From the NCBI GenBank assembly GCA_002917775.1, contig KZ627154.1, positions 93,642-157,641 on the forward strand: 64,000 nt of DNA. The letters are read 5' to 3'. Under the pieces are notes generated by a model that was not told where the DNA came from, did not search any database, and saw only the letters and a program-made list of their open reading frames with translations. Positions 1-11,381 of the stretch are shown one piece after another (position 1 is the stretch's first letter; the number at the start of each line of letters is the position of its first letter). Both the position numbers and the translations under genes were made by a program. This DNA is from Glaciozyma antarctica PI12 (taxonomy: Eukaryota; Basidiomycota; Microbotryomycetes; Kriegeriales; Camptobasidiaceae).

Positions 1-370
1 TGCGCGACCTCAGATGGTGCGAGATACGGTTCGCCAGGGATTCTGGGCTCAGCAGCAAGATATCTGTCGAGAGCAGAAGGGTCAGCTTCGTCCCTCCTCC
101 AGCTCAAGACGACGCACCATATACTCCCGCCTCCTCAACCCGCTCAATCACCCAATCCACCATCTTCTTCCCCGCCACCGGCAGCAGCGCCTTGACCTGC
201 CCCTGCGCCAGGTGTTTCCCCGTCGGTCCGCCAGCTCCCTCCTCGTCGGACGAAGGCCCCGCTGTCGGCTCGATGAGAGGGTACAAGTCGGCGCCGTAAC
301 CGCAGAGGATGATGGCGCGGAACTGGGCTTTGGGGAGCGTGTTGGTGAGGAGGGAAGCGCCTGGGATCAT
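1..370 (-). CDS. GCD1: Translation initiation factor eIF2B gamma subunit, N-terminal part (runs off the window)
   Basis: The first exon (370-118) begins MIPGASLLTNTLPKAQ and reads into the nucleotidyltransferase-like N-terminus typical of eIF2B gamma: FRAIILCGYGADLYPL, then KALLPVAGKKMVDWVIERV, the sugar-nucleotide pyrophosphorylase fold. An intron from 117 to 64 (donor GTGCGT, acceptor CAG) leads to exon 2 (63-1), which continues VYDILLLSPESLANRI in frame. The rest lies left of the window. In known fungi this protein (Gcd1) forms the catalytic subcomplex of the eIF2 guanine-nucleotide exchange factor with the epsilon subunit, in the cytosol. The ATG at 370 is chosen because the in-frame sequence upstream is low-complexity and unlike the family. 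An epsilon-type or GDP-mannose pyrophosphorylase homologue is less likely, because the residues around the nucleotide loop fit gamma better. Confidence 0.8.
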
Positions 371-1189
371 TGTGGGCGGTGCGAGGGAGCTGGGAGGAAG
401 GAGCAGGTGAGTCAAGCTCGGACGTGAGGAGCAGCTCGACTCACGGGGGATGGGCCTTGCTTGAGTGCTGTCCAAGCAGTCTAGATGCTGCTAAAGCTGT
501 CGCGCGCCGCTGAGATTCCCGCGAGTTCGTTGGCGGAGGACAACAGCCTGCGAGCTCGTCGTCGAGCGCGACTCTCCTCTCTTCCTCTTCCCACGTGCCT
601 CGTCGTGATTCTCTGCTCGTTCCCCTTTCTACGCTGCAGGTCCCCACCCCAGCTTTCTCTCAACCCTCTGCTCCTGCGCAACCTCCCCCCGATGACGTCC
701 TCGGATGCTCTCTCCCCTCCTGCGCGGTCGTACCTCCAGATCAACCTCTGCGTTCCCCCTCCCACGCTGCTTGCTCCAGCACCACCAAATCTACGCGCTT
801 CGCGCCTCCCCACCTCCTCGCTCTCGCCCCTCCCTGTACGGCTCTTGTTTCCGGGACGCGAGACCGACCCTTCTCACCCCATCTCCTCCGAGCTCTAAAC
901 TCTCCCAACATCCCTTCCTTCCCCCTTGGGTACCGAACAGCCCGAACGAGAGAAGTCGTATCCTGTTCGGCGTTCACTTCCTTACTTCCGCGTTCTACGA
1001 CCTCAGCCTGCGGAGGAGGTAGCGAGGTGACCGAGTTCTTCTTCTCGCTAATCTCTCCCTCTCTCTCGCGACGACGACGGATGTGTAAATCGATAATAAT
1101 AGGCACTACGGCGTATATGGATGGTAAAACAAGGGGTGGGGGAACAACACGGACTCTCGCTACTCGAACAGAACAACTTCGCTAGCGAA
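371..1189. other. Intergenic region between eIF2B gamma and the kinase
   Basis: About 820 bases lie between the eIF2B gamma start codon and the stop codon of the kinase, both genes being on the minus strand. The stretch therefore holds the eIF2B gamma promoter and the kinase 3' end. It is pyrimidine-rich on the plus strand. Long open frames cross it on both strands, but they have no recognisable motif and are Ser/Pro/Arg-rich, as expected of chance frames in GC-rich DNA. I see no RNA gene or repeat. Confidence 0.6.
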
Positions 1190-3098
1190 CTACCTCCTCA
1201 AAGCCCCTCTCAACCACTCACTCCTCCTCACCTCACCAACACTCATCCTCTTCCCAACATCCACCTCCAAACACCCTCTCAACAGCCCCTCCACCTCTTT
1301 CCCGACTCTGATCTTCCCCGAGATCCTCCCCTCCTTCGCTGCCGCAGCGTCGGCGAACGGACATTCGCCAGTGAGGAGGATGGAGAGGAGGATGCCGAGG
1401 GACCAGACTTCTGAAGCGGGAGCTTGGTAGGGATCGCCGCGCAGGATTTCAGGAGAGGCGAAGGAGGTGGTGCCGTAGAAACCTGTGAGGGCGAGCGAGG
1501 TCAGTACGAGATCGGGAGTTGGGGAGGGGGGAGGAGGGAGGAGGGAGGGACGAACGGGTGTAGAAAGGCGCGGGGGAGCGAGGGTCGAAGATGACTGCTG
1601 AGCCAAAGTCGATAAGCTTGACCTGCGTCCTTCGTCAGCTTCGCACCATCGCCGTCTTCGTCAAAAACGCACCTTGAAATCCGCCGAGACGACGAAATTC
1701 TCATCCTTGATATCACGATGACATATCCCCATCTTGCCCAACGCCCAAACGACCTCGACAATCTGTGCGAAGACGTATTTCGCAGTCTCCTCCGACAAGC
1801 GACTGTGCTGCTCGATGCACTCGAACAGATCGCACGAACTTCGTCGCTGCATTGGGACTGGACGAGATGGGGGACTGAGGCCGGGTGGAGAGGGGGAGGT
1901 GGAGAGGGCGGGGACGGAGGAGGAGGTGGTGGCGGATGTGGAAGCTCGTTCGGGGGATTGCCAGGGCGAACCATGGTGCTCCATGACCTGTTCCACGACA
2001 TCATCAGCGCCTGCCCGCACCAAACCGAGAGAGAGAGGTCGAACGCACGAGGTAAAAGTACTTGTCGTCCTCGAACAGATCGACAAACGCCACCACCCCC
2101 TCATGCCGAACACTCCTGAGCACATAAGCCTCCATCGGCAACGTCCTGACCCCCCCTCTCGGCTCCTTCAGCCCCGCAGCCTCTCCCCAACTCCTCGAAT
2201 TAACCCACCCATGACTCGGTATCTTCGCTCTCTCAATAAACTTGACCGCAACGCCTTTCCCATCGTTCCTAACCGCACGAACGACGAACCCGAATCCTCC
2301 TGAACCGAGCTCGTCGTGAATAGTATAGTGGGCCGCGAAGAGGGGGTGGAGAGGGTAGTTGTGGAGAAGGCGGGAGGAGAGGGTTGGGAATGAGGGAGGG
2401 GTCGCGGTTGGGAATGAGGGAGCGATGAGGGTTGGGAAGGGGGAAGGGAGTTCGATGGAAGGTAGAGCGATGAATGGTGGGCAGGGAGGGGTGAGGGGAG
2501 GAGTGAGAGGAGCTTCGGTCGTCGAGAGGAGGGAGATCTTGATTGGGGGTAGGGTGCCGTGCGAACCGAAATTCTTGAGCGCGTGAGGGGGGAGAGGATG
2601 ACGATAGGGCGTGAGGACGGGTTTGGGAGGAGGGGCGTCGGAGGAGAGGCGGAGGATAGAGGCGGGGAGGGTTCGGGAGGAGGGAGGAGTGGTGTAGGCG
2701 TCGGTCATTTCTACGTCGAGCGAGGGGGCGAAAAGGGTCGGAGAGATGGGCGACATGTGGAAGGAGGGAAAGGTGCGAGGGGTGAGGGAGGGGGTGGAAG
2801 GCGCTAATGGCGTTGGCCAGATGGACCCGCCGGAGCTCTGCGCGACGAAATGGGCTGGCGAGGGAGGGACGCCGTAGACGGGGGAGGAACTCTTCGCAGC
2901 GACGGAGGGAGACGAAGGAATGAAGATCGAGAGAGGGTTCATGCTGTTGAAGGGGTGTTGGCCAAAGTTGTTTGAAGCGAGGGGCGTCGACGGTGCGAAG
3001 AAAGGCGGAGGAGCGTAGTTGGTCGCGGTTGAGAGGAAGGGGTCGGAGGAGGAGGATTGAATGCCCTGAACGAGTGTAGGAGAGCTGAACGAAGTCAT
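1190..3098 (-). CDS. Serine/threonine protein kinase, PAS-kinase-like catalytic domain
   Basis: Four exons (3098-2049, 1987-1673, 1622-1556, 1482-1190) give a 574-residue protein with consistent phases. Residues 1 to about 270 are Ser/Pro-rich and probably disordered. The C-terminal half is a kinase domain with the glycine loop ELGSGGFGFV, the ATP-binding lysine in VAVKFI, the catalytic loop CHRDIKDENFVV, the metal-binding motif IDFGSA and a SPE motif in place of APE, followed by VWSLGILLSILLTGECPF. The HRDIKDEN loop and the DFGSA-to-SPE segment are most like fungal PAS kinases (Psk1/Psk2) and relatives, but no PAS domain is visible in the N-terminus. The assignment to that branch is therefore by catalytic-domain resemblance only. 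The start at 3098 is preferred over an in-frame ATG at 3176, because the extra residues look like 5' leader. Confidence 0.85.
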
Positions 3099-5510
3099 GG
3101 TCGAATAAATCTGAAAGGAGGAAAGGGAAGTCAGTCCTCGTCTCGACGTCGCGAAGAGAATGGTCTCGGAGCTCACAAGAACAACTTCTCAAAGGCCCAC
3201 GTCGAACGCGCTTTCCGTTTAGCGTGTCTGGCGTTGGCAAACTCGACAATGGGAAGGTCGCGACTAGAAAAAACGCGAAAAATGACAAAAGGAGAGAAAG
3301 GAGAAAGGGAGAGGTTAGCTTCCTGATCGAGGTGCGATAATTTTGAGTCGAGTACTTGCCTGTCGTCCCGTGCGTAAGTTCAACCCAACTGCTTCGTGCT
3401 CGAGAGAAAGGAGGAGAGTCGAAAGGCGATACGGGTTTGAGCGAAATTGGCTGATAGATAACAAGAAGTGCGGGGCAAGATCTCTCGTCAGCTCTCAAGT
3501 CCCTCCAGTCCCTCCCTGCCCTGCTCCTCCTTTGCTCCTCCCCAGCTCCCTCCCTGCTCCCTGCCAGACACTCACTTGTGGTTCGTACAAGCGACTCGGG
3601 ATCACACCAGGCTCGTGGCAGCTGATCACTGGGCGTAAGGCAGGGGCCGCTTCGCACGCGTCGAGGCGAGAAAGAGGGAGAGGGGGTGGTCGGTCGCAGG
3701 TCGAGGAGAGTCGTAGGAGAAGGGAAAGAACGTGTGGTTGGGCTTCAAGAGTTGGCGCCGATTGTCGTAAAAGGTACGAAAGATAGTCGGGCGGAGGGAT
3801 GACCTGACCTGACCAACTTTGACCCGCTGCCTGACGTCTGTCGCGGGGGGAAGGCGATGAGCCGGGAGGAGGAGTGAGAGGGTAGGAGGTGAGGTGTGAA
3901 GGAGGAAGAGAGGTCAAGGTCAGCTGTTGTCGTCGAGTAGCTTCAGGAGGTGCGAGGAAGTTGAGGTTACAGTTTGGCCCAGTCACCCCTCGGAGAGCGA
4001 GAGCTAATTCGCACGGACTAGGCTTCGACACTCGCGGGGGGAACTTCTTCCATTTACTCTCTACGATTTATTACAGACTTGCGTACGCCGACTCGGTGGG
4101 TACTCGTGTGCTCCCGACGTGGCAGCTGGGACTAACCGGCCAGCCTGCAGCGCAGGGCACGGAACGACGTCAAGTCAGACGCGCGCTGTACTATCACGCG
4201 CCCCTCCCGTGCAGAGATTCGAGACTTGTAGATAGTCGTCGGGAACCTAAACCAGGGAACTTTGGAGCCCCTAAGGCTTCGCAGGGCTCCTCAGCTGTTC
4301 AGTACGCGCAGATTACCGAGAACCAAGAGGAGAAGAAGATTCGGTGAGGGAAAAGAGCGCGGAGAGAAGGACGACGACAGCGGCGCCGAATGTGGAGGAT
4401 ATTTGCTTCAGCCTGCGAAGGGGGAAAGGACGCAATGTTGAGGACCCACGAAGGAGAGACGGCTTCCTCTACCCACTACACTCTCCAGACTTGCTTCAGA
4501 ACGGTGGGTCCGTTGAGCTTTCAGAGAGAGCAAAACGATCACCGTTAATTGACGGCGGAGGACTCCAAGTCCAGGTCCCCTCGACGGTGATTGGCGGCCT
4601 CCCTGCGGAATGAAGGACAACTCAGATGCGCGTTCGCGGTCCTCTGAATGCATCACGGGATAGATACCGAGCGAAGAAGAAGGGAGGAGGAGCGCGTTTG
4701 AGAAAAGGAGACGGAACGCGTTCTGGCGCCTTCAGCGCACCTGACTTCCTTTCCGTGTTCAAGCTCCTGGAGCATCGCTGACAACGACTCGTCGTTTTCG
4801 AATCTCTAGCAGCCACGTTGGTAGTTCATTAGCGGAGCTTATTCAATTCGGCGCACGCAGCCAGCCAAATGATTTTGCGTCGACCTCGCTTCGCAAGCGA
4901 GGTCTCACGTTCTCGTTCTCGACAACTCCTCCTGTTTCCTCTCTCCCCACCCGTACTGCTTATTCACCGACTCCAGAAGAAAGGAGGAAGAGCGCAAGCG
5001 CAAAAAGGAGAGAGAACGCTCCTGCGCAACTTCGACGCACTTGACTTCCTCTCCGCATTCAAGCTCTTGGAGCATCGCTGACAAGATCTAATCGTTCTCA
5101 AGTAGCTGCGATGGTAGCTCATTAGCGGAACTCAATCTTTCCGGCGCACGCAGCCAAATGACCTGGGCTTCGGCCTCGCTCCAGCTTCGCACGTTCTCGT
5201 TTCTCGACATTCCTTGTTTTTCGCTCTCACCGCTTTCGTACTGCTCCTCTCGGGCTTAGCAAGAACGGATCACGTCAGCTCATCACTGAACGCGACCGAC
5301 GTATTCCAATTCAGGGACTGCCCGATCCTCCGCGCCGAATCCTCCCCAAGCATCTCCCGCCGTCCATTCCTCCTCGCAAAACTCTTCTCCACGCCCAGAC
5401 CGCTCACCTCCCACCAGCGAAGGACGTTCCATTCTCCCCACTCTTATCTCGGTCCCGGACTCCGGCTCTCCAATCTCGTCCAAAACGATCGCATTCCCTA
5501 CTTCGACATC
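3099..5510. other. Long intergenic region upstream of the kinase
   Basis: About 2.4 kb without a convincing gene, between the kinase start (3098) and the stop of the Rkm4-like gene (5511), both on the minus strand. It must contain the kinase promoter and the Rkm4-like 3' end. The open frames in it lack motifs and do not join by plausible splicing. The right part holds a diverged ~300-bp tandem duplication, listed separately. I see no tRNA or rRNA. Confidence 0.5.
4674..5250. repeat. Two-copy direct tandem repeat, unit about 300 bp, diverged
   Basis: Two consecutive copies run from about 4674 to 4966 and from about 4974 to 5250, with the same landmarks spaced exactly or nearly 300 bases apart. 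Shared blocks are AGAAGRAGGAGG at the left edge, TTCAAGCTCYTGGAGCATCG followed by CTGACAA, TAGYTCATTAGCGGA, GGCGCACGCAGCCA with CCAAATGA, a CTCGCT block, and TCTCGTT...CTCGACA towards the right edge. Between the blocks the copies differ by many substitutions and small indels, so the duplication is not recent. No open frame is conserved between the copies, so the unit is more likely regulatory or non-coding than coding. Confidence 0.8.
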
Positions 5511-7063
5511 CTAGCCTTCTTCCTCCCCTCCCCCTCCCCCTCCCTCCCCCCTCTTCTTCTCTCCCTTCTTCCCCTTGTTTTCCTCCTCCCCCGCACCTCC
5601 AACAGGCCACTCCGCCACCAACTTCTCCCGCACGTCACGGAGAATCTTCTTCTCCCCTAATCGGACGATCACTGCCATTCGGGTGCGGGCGGGGAGGGAG
5701 GTTAGGAGAAGGGCTTCGTCGGTCTGTGTGGGGGGTCAGCGTGCGTAGGGAGAGAGGGAGGAAGGAGGGAGCTCGGAAGAAAGGAACGCACCTGAATCGA
5801 AGTGGGGTACTCGCTCTCCCGCTTCTCCAGCACCGCAAGCAGGTACTTTGACACCTTCGCATCGACCACCGGCTTGGGCGGACGTTCCTTCGTTTGTAGC
5901 TTTGTGAGCTCGGGCGTATCGATCATAAAGGTCCTTATCGCAGCGACGAGTTCGTCGGGAATCGCAAGAGTAGCGTCGAGTGAGAACGTGCTGCGCTCGT
6001 CCTTCAGTTTGAGTTCGAGGCAGAGGGGAGAAGGGACTCACTCATCCACCCCGACCTCCAATAACCACTCGGCCCTCTCCTCCCTATCCCCCTCCTCCAT
6101 CCCACAATGCCTCTCCCACAAGGTCCACCACACTCTCCAGTCCCACCTCTACCAAATCCGCCTCGTTCACATCGTCCACATGTCCGTAACGGCGGAGGAG
6201 GTCCGAGTTGGGAGGGTCGGCGTAGGTGTTGAAGATCTGGGATCCGGCGGGGATGAATGTTGTTGACATCATGGTGAGATGGGTGGGGGCGTAGAAGAGT
6301 CGTGCCTGCGCGCAGAATGAGTTAGCTGCTTGGCGGAGAAGAGGGGGAAGGTGGGAGAGAGGGAGAAGGGAGGACGTACGTTGTCGCAACCGGATTTGGC
6401 GTTGAGGAGGTCGGCCATAGGCACCATCGCCACGTCTCCAACATCCTCACTCTCCTCATCCTCCTCCTCATCACTATCCTCACTACCTCCCCCGCCGTCG
6501 CATCGACATGAAAGCTCCGGACTCAGAATGATCGATCCGCAATAATGGAACAGCTCAAGCGTGTACGCCTGCGCGTCCCCAAACACCTCTGGATACTTCT
6601 CCACCACTCCTCGAACAGTAGTCGCGAACTCCTCCTCCGCTTCCTCCTTGCCAATCTTGCTCAACACCAAACTCCCCTTGAGCTCTCCCAGCTCCTCCTC
6701 GTTCCAAAACATCAACGAATCGAACGACGCGGGGAGGAGATCGAAATACGCCGTCCAATCTGGCGTCCCACTCGACACTGACGCCGGGCGCAAGCGCTCG
6801 TACATCAGCACAAGGATCAAAGGCGTCCACCCCCCCAGTTCCGCCCACTCCTCCGCCGGTAACAAGCCCGGTAGAGCCGAGGTAGAAGTAGTGAGGAGGA
6901 GTTGGCGGGGGAGAGAGAAGAGGAGAGTGTCGGCGGGGATGTCGGTGAGGGCTATGAGACCGCGACCCATTGAGGGGAAGGGGGAGAGGGAGATGGAGGG
7001 GGAGAGGGTGGTGCCGTTGTTGGTGAGCCAGGTTAGGAAGGCGGTTTCGGCGGGAGTGGCCAT
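5511..7063 (-). CDS. RKM4: SET-domain protein lysine methyltransferase, Rkm4/SETD6 type, with an apparent one-base frame break
   Basis: Exons 7063-6380, 6305-6042, 5990-5792 and 5723-5511 encode a split SET domain followed by a Rubisco-LSMT-like substrate-binding region, about 452 residues. Key motifs are GRGLIALTDIPADTLLFSLP near residue 35, the SAM-site segment VPMADLLNAKSGCDN completed across intron 1 by ARLFY, and FNTYADPPNSDLLRRYG. In yeast Rkm4 monomethylates ribosomal protein eL42 (Rpl42). The C-terminal region reads EWLLEVGVDDTFSLDATL and ends in a Lys/Glu/Gly-rich tail. The summed exons are one base too long. The frame breaks in a run of five C (6088-6092 on the plus strand), and one base fewer there would keep a single frame of good family similarity. 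Either a sequencing error or a real frameshift would explain this. Confidence 0.82.
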
Positions 7064-7947
7064 CGTTTGGTGGTGGAGGAGGGGGAGGAGGAGCTCGGGG
7101 AGCGAGCGGAGGGAAGAGGAGCACTTGAGGAGGAACTTGGCCAGAAAAAGTTCAAACATCCGGGCCGAGCTCAGCTTGACTTTGCTCAGGCCCAGGCAAC
7201 GGCCGTCTCACTCGACACGCTCAGGCGTGCACTCAGGGGGCAAAAAGACACGCTCGTAGTGCAGAAATTCATCATGAAGACAGCGAGCGAGTTGAGGTCT
7301 GAGCAGGCTTCAAGCGAGGTGCGCTTCGCAAGACGTACGCCTCCTTGAAAGAGCAGAATACCGTATCGCACGCTCGAGATCACGAAAGAGAGAGCTTTAA
7401 AGAAACGTCCAATGTGCGCGAGAGAGCGACAGTTTTGAGAGCAGACTCGCGACTCCCTCTCCTCGATCTCACGGCGCGACTCCTCTTCGACTTTTGCCTT
7501 CTTCCACGCTCCTGGGAACTTCGTCGAAGATTCAACAGGATGTAAACCTAGCATAAGGAGAGCCAGAAGTCCTGGTCAACGCGCAAACGGGGAAAGACGA
7601 GCAGAGCTTTGCGAAAGGCACCGGAAGTCCGCAACTCGCGTCTCTCTCCTCCCCAACCCTCCTAAATCCTCTCCAACGCGACCCCACCCGCGTTCATGTA
7701 TCAGCTGAAACCTGCCTCAACCCTTGGCGTACGCGTACGCAAGCAGCGAAGAAGAAAAATAAACAGGGTGATGACTGAATCGCTCGTCATTGCTCCTGCT
7801 AACTCGCCTTGAAGCTCCCCCACGGAACACTGCGGTAGCTGGGGCTCCTGGGAAAGCCAAATAAGCAGAAGAAAAGAGCGTGGACACTGCTCTTGCTTCT
7901 CCCACCAACCACCCACTCGACCCAGCTCCACCCGCCAAAAAGACACC
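7064..7947. other. Intergenic region
   Basis: This stretch of almost 900 bases upstream of the Rkm4-like start carries the presumed promoter of that gene. It holds only open frames without motifs. I see no RNA gene or repeat. Confidence 0.5.
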
Positions 7948-8297
7948 ATGTCCCTCCCCACCTACTCCGCCGCCCCTCCCTCCCAATCCACCACCTCGAT
8001 TCCAAATCCCCTCTATCTCCAAATCCCCTTTATCTCACCCCGACGCTCCCCCAGCCTACGCCTCCTCCCCCGCTCCCACCAGCACGAGCTCAAAACCCAC
8101 TCCCACTCCCTCAATCTGGGGCGCAGGCGCCACTACCACCACGCCATCCGTCGTGGGGCTCAGCGGCGCAGGCGAGTACGCCGAATTGGTTTGGGGGAGG
8201 GGCGGAGGATAAGACGCCAGAGGTGTGGAAGGGAGTTGGAGAGAAGGAGGTTTGGGGGAGTGGGAAGGGCGCGGGGAAGGTGGATCTTTGGGCGTAG
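7948..8297 (+). CDS. Doubtful small protein, Ser/Pro-rich
   Basis: An ATG in good context (CACC before the ATG) begins MSLPTYSAAPPSQSTTS. The coding-like character then moves to another frame (PDAPPAYASSPAPTS, GAGEYAELVW) and, after a run of five G at 8193-8197, to a third frame that ends AEDKTPEVWKGVGEKEV...VDLWA with a TAG at 8295-8297. A 17-bp sequence (CCAAATCCCCTYTATCT) is repeated in tandem near 8000 and lies close to the first frame change. I do not recognise a family. The rich Ser/Pro composition could also be chance in pyrimidine-rich DNA. I list it because the C-terminal third looks coding and because the second frame change has the same form as the breaks in other genes of this window. 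Confidence 0.3.
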
Positions 8298-8783
8298 AGA
8301 GGGTGGCGTAGAGTGTTGTGTCCTAGAGTATAGAGCAGAGCTGTAAACACGCGTACGGTAGACGATCAAGGAGCGAAGGAAGTGTCGAAGGAGGAGGTGA
8401 GCTCGAGCTGAGGCTGATTTCTCGGTTGTCCTCTGCGCCTCCTCCTCTCCGACTGCCTCCTCCGCCACTCTTCCTGCGCGCTGCGTGCTGCCTGCTCTCC
8501 CAGGAGTCGGAGCACGCAGAGCAGCACGTCGATTTCTCGGCCGTCCCGCTTCGTTCGACCCTATCGCTCTCTCCGCAATACACGCCTCCTCACTGCGCTA
8601 GCTAACGAGCACGGCGTTTCAACTTTCAACGACCTCCGTACGCTACTGGAACAGCCAGACCCAAGCGCCAAGGTCTCTTATCGTCCTAATCACTTTAGTC
8701 TCGGCCCAAAAAAGATCTCTACCGCGAGGTCTCCTTCGATTCTTTTCGCCCATCTCGTCTCTCCCTCCCCACTCCTCTCCAAG
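8298..8783. other. Intergenic region upstream of the NCS1 transporter
   Basis: About 490 bases with no supported gene. The last ~100 bases before the ATG at 8784 are rich in CT, typical of a leader in this genome. Presumably this is the promoter of the transporter gene. Confidence 0.5.
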
Positions 8784-11381
8784 ATGGGCCGCTTCAACAT
8801 CGACACCTCCGTCCTCAAGCATCGCGTCACCTCCCTCTCAGCCTGGAAGGCGCGTCCTCCCCCTCCCCCGCGCGTCGCTCGCCTCCTCATCATCTTCTTC
8901 CATTAGCTCGAGGCGGGCAACTCGGCTTTCGCGCCAGAGGGCGTCGCTACGAATGCCGATATGGAGCCTGTGCCGAGGGAGCAGTGGTCTTGGACTACGG
9001 CTACGTTCGCAGCGTACTGGGTGAGAGGAGGAATTCTTCGCTCAGGGCGGGCTGCCGTGCTGATGGCGTTTTTTTTCTCTGTGTACAGTTCTCAGACTTG
9101 ATCAATGCTGGGTACGCGCGATCTCTGCTGGGAATGTGAGGAGGGACTGAGGAGGGACGCAGGTCATGGTCGCAGGTCAGCTCGTTCGTCGCGCTCGGGT
9201 GAGTTCTGCGTTTCTTTGTGCGATCGAGGAATCGCGTCCTGATGCGTCGATGCAGTCTTACATGGTGGGAATCCATGCTCGCTACGTTCGTCGGAGGGTT
9301 CTTGCTCAGTATCATCATCGCGTTGAATGGTGCGTTCGGTTCGGATCTTCGCAGGCCGAGAGACTGATTCTCGCTCGCAGGTATCGTCGGCGTGAGTCTC
9401 GTTGGCTACTTCCGTTTGCGCATGCTCTGATGGCGTTGATTGCAGGCGCGTCTTCACACTCCTTTCGCCGTCACTTCTCGCGCGGCGTTCGGTCACCACC
9501 TCGCCAAGTTCGTTGTCGTCGTGCGTCTCTCAATCTCTCAAGCCGTTCTCTTTCTTCCTGACTCGCGCGCGCCCCGAACCTAGAGTAGGATGGTCATCGC
9601 ATGGGCCCGTTGTTCCTGTCCTTGTGCACGTTCTCGCCTAACCAAATCCGTCGCCAACAGTTCTGGTTCTCTATCAACACGTACCAAGGCGGTATCGGGA
9701 TCAAACTCATGATCATCTCCTGCTGGCCTTCCTTCCGCGTGCGTTCCTTCTCCCCGTCCTCAGGATCTCACGCTGACCTCTCCACAGGCGTTCCCTAACC
9801 GACTCCCCGCCTCCGCCGGCGTCACTTCGCAAGACATGCTCTGCTTCTTCATTTTCTGGCTGTTCGTCCCTTCCTCTCCCTCACCCCTCCCTCGCTGACG
9901 CTTCTCGCAGTATCCAATTCCCCTTCTGTCTCATCCACCCTCGGAACCTCCGCCCCCTCTTCCTCGTCAAAGCCGTTACTCTCCCTATCGTCGCACTCGG
10001 AATGATGGCCTGGTCGATCCATGAGGCTGGAGACCAGGCTGGTCCTATCCTTCGCGCTGGATCGACGCTCAAGGGACTGGACGCGTGGTACGCATTCATG
10101 ACCGCCGTCACCGCTTGCATGGGTTCGTTTCTTTCCGTGATTTCGGGAGGGCGAGGACTGACGAGGAGCAGGGACGTGGAGCACGCTCGCGTGCAATATT
10201 GGGGATTTCAGTAGGTACAGCAAGAAGGAGACGTCTGCGGCGATGCAGATCTTCTTCGTCCCTGCGCTCTGGTGCACTTGCGCGTTGTTTGGCGCTATTG
10301 CGTCCAACTGCACTTTCGTCATTTATGGAGAGGTGCTCTGGCAGCCTTTTGATATCGTTAGTTCTCTTTCGATCGAGTTTGGAGGGGGGGGGGGGGGCGT
10401 GATTAGGTGCGCGCAGATTGATAAGTGGATGGGATCGCGAGGAGGACGTGCGGCGGGCTTCTTCTGCGCCGCTGCCTGGGCTATCGGAAACAGTACGTTC
10501 CTCCTTCCCCCTCCCACTATCTCTCTAAACGCCGCTCGCACAGTGACGACCAACATCACCGCCAACTCCATCTCGTCCGCCAACGACTTGTGCACCCTCT
10601 TCCCTCGCTGGATCAACATCCTCCGAGGCCAGATGGTCGCAGTCTTCGTCGGCGTCTGGGCTTTCGCACCCTGGAAAGTTCTCGCTTCCGCCGGTTCCTT
10701 CGTTCGTCCTTTCCTCCTTCTCCGAGCGAGCCTGCCTAACGATGAGTTTGCGACAGATCTCGTTCATGGGAGCCTACTCGATCGTGTTGGCGCCTATTGC
10801 TTCGATCCTCGCTGCGGATTACTTCCTCGTCAAGAAGCAGAAGTACCACGTTATCGAGCTCTACAACCCTCGCGGAATCTACTACTGTCCGTCCCTCCCT
10901 TCCCTCCCTTCCTTGCTAAACTGACCCTGCGACGCAACACAGATACGGCAGGAATCAACTGGCGCGCCCTCGTCGCTCTCTGCGTTGCGATCGGCCCCAA
11001 CATGCCCGGAATGATCAGGGCTCTCAACTCCAAGGTCGATATCGGCGGAGCGAAATGTTCGTCCCTCCCTCCTCTTTTCGCAGCGCGAGAACTGATGCGA
11101 GGAACGCAGACGTGTACGCCATCGCAAGTATCTTTGGAATCCTCGTCGCTGGCAGCGTTCACGTCCTTCTCTCGGCCTACTTCCCCGACCACGAGAGTCT
11201 CGTACGTCCATCCCTCCGTGGCGAAGGAACAAACGCTGATGAAGGGACGCAGGTCGAGGAGCAGGTTCTGGCGATTGATTTGGTGGAGGGCAGGTATGGA
11301 GATCATTCGACGGAGGGGAGTGAGGCGGGGAAGGAGAAGGAGAAGGAGGGGGCTTACCCTTGTACCTTGCCTGTCGTTTGA
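8784..11381 (+). CDS. NCS1-family nucleobase/allantoin-type cation symporter
   Basis: Eighteen exons join into 555 residues with consistent phases. Family signatures in order are WSWTTATFAAYWFSDLINAG, LTWWESMLATFVGGF, HTPFAVTSRAAFG, INTYQGGIGIKLMI, then GDFSRYSKK (the conserved N/DxxRY loop after TM7) and PLANLLTG-like NDLCTLFPRWINILRGQM. About 12 hydrophobic segments are visible. NCS1 proteins (Fur4, Dal4, Fui1, Fcy2, Thi7 branches) import uracil, allantoin, nucleosides, cytosine or thiamine at the plasma membrane; the Fur-like motifs favour the uracil/allantoin branch, but the substrate cannot be read from sequence. Exon 6 (9381-9391) is only 11 nt, and exons 3 and 8 are 23 and 21 nt. Introns 1 (from 8850, GCGCGT) and 8 (from 9605, GCCCGT) need GC donors. 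Intron 12 contains a 14-base G run (10384-10397). Confidence 0.88.
10384..10397 (+). repeat. Poly-G tract of 14 bases inside an intron
   Basis: An uninterrupted run of 14 G lies in intron 12 of the NCS1 transporter, between the donor at 10357 and the acceptor ending at 10416. It is the longest G run I noticed in the window, and its length in the assembly should be treated with caution. Confidence 0.9.

Noticed and set aside
2269-3657. Long minus-strand frame of 462 codons
   Set aside because: It is a shadow of the kinase exon in another frame, Ser/Pro/Arg-rich without motifs.
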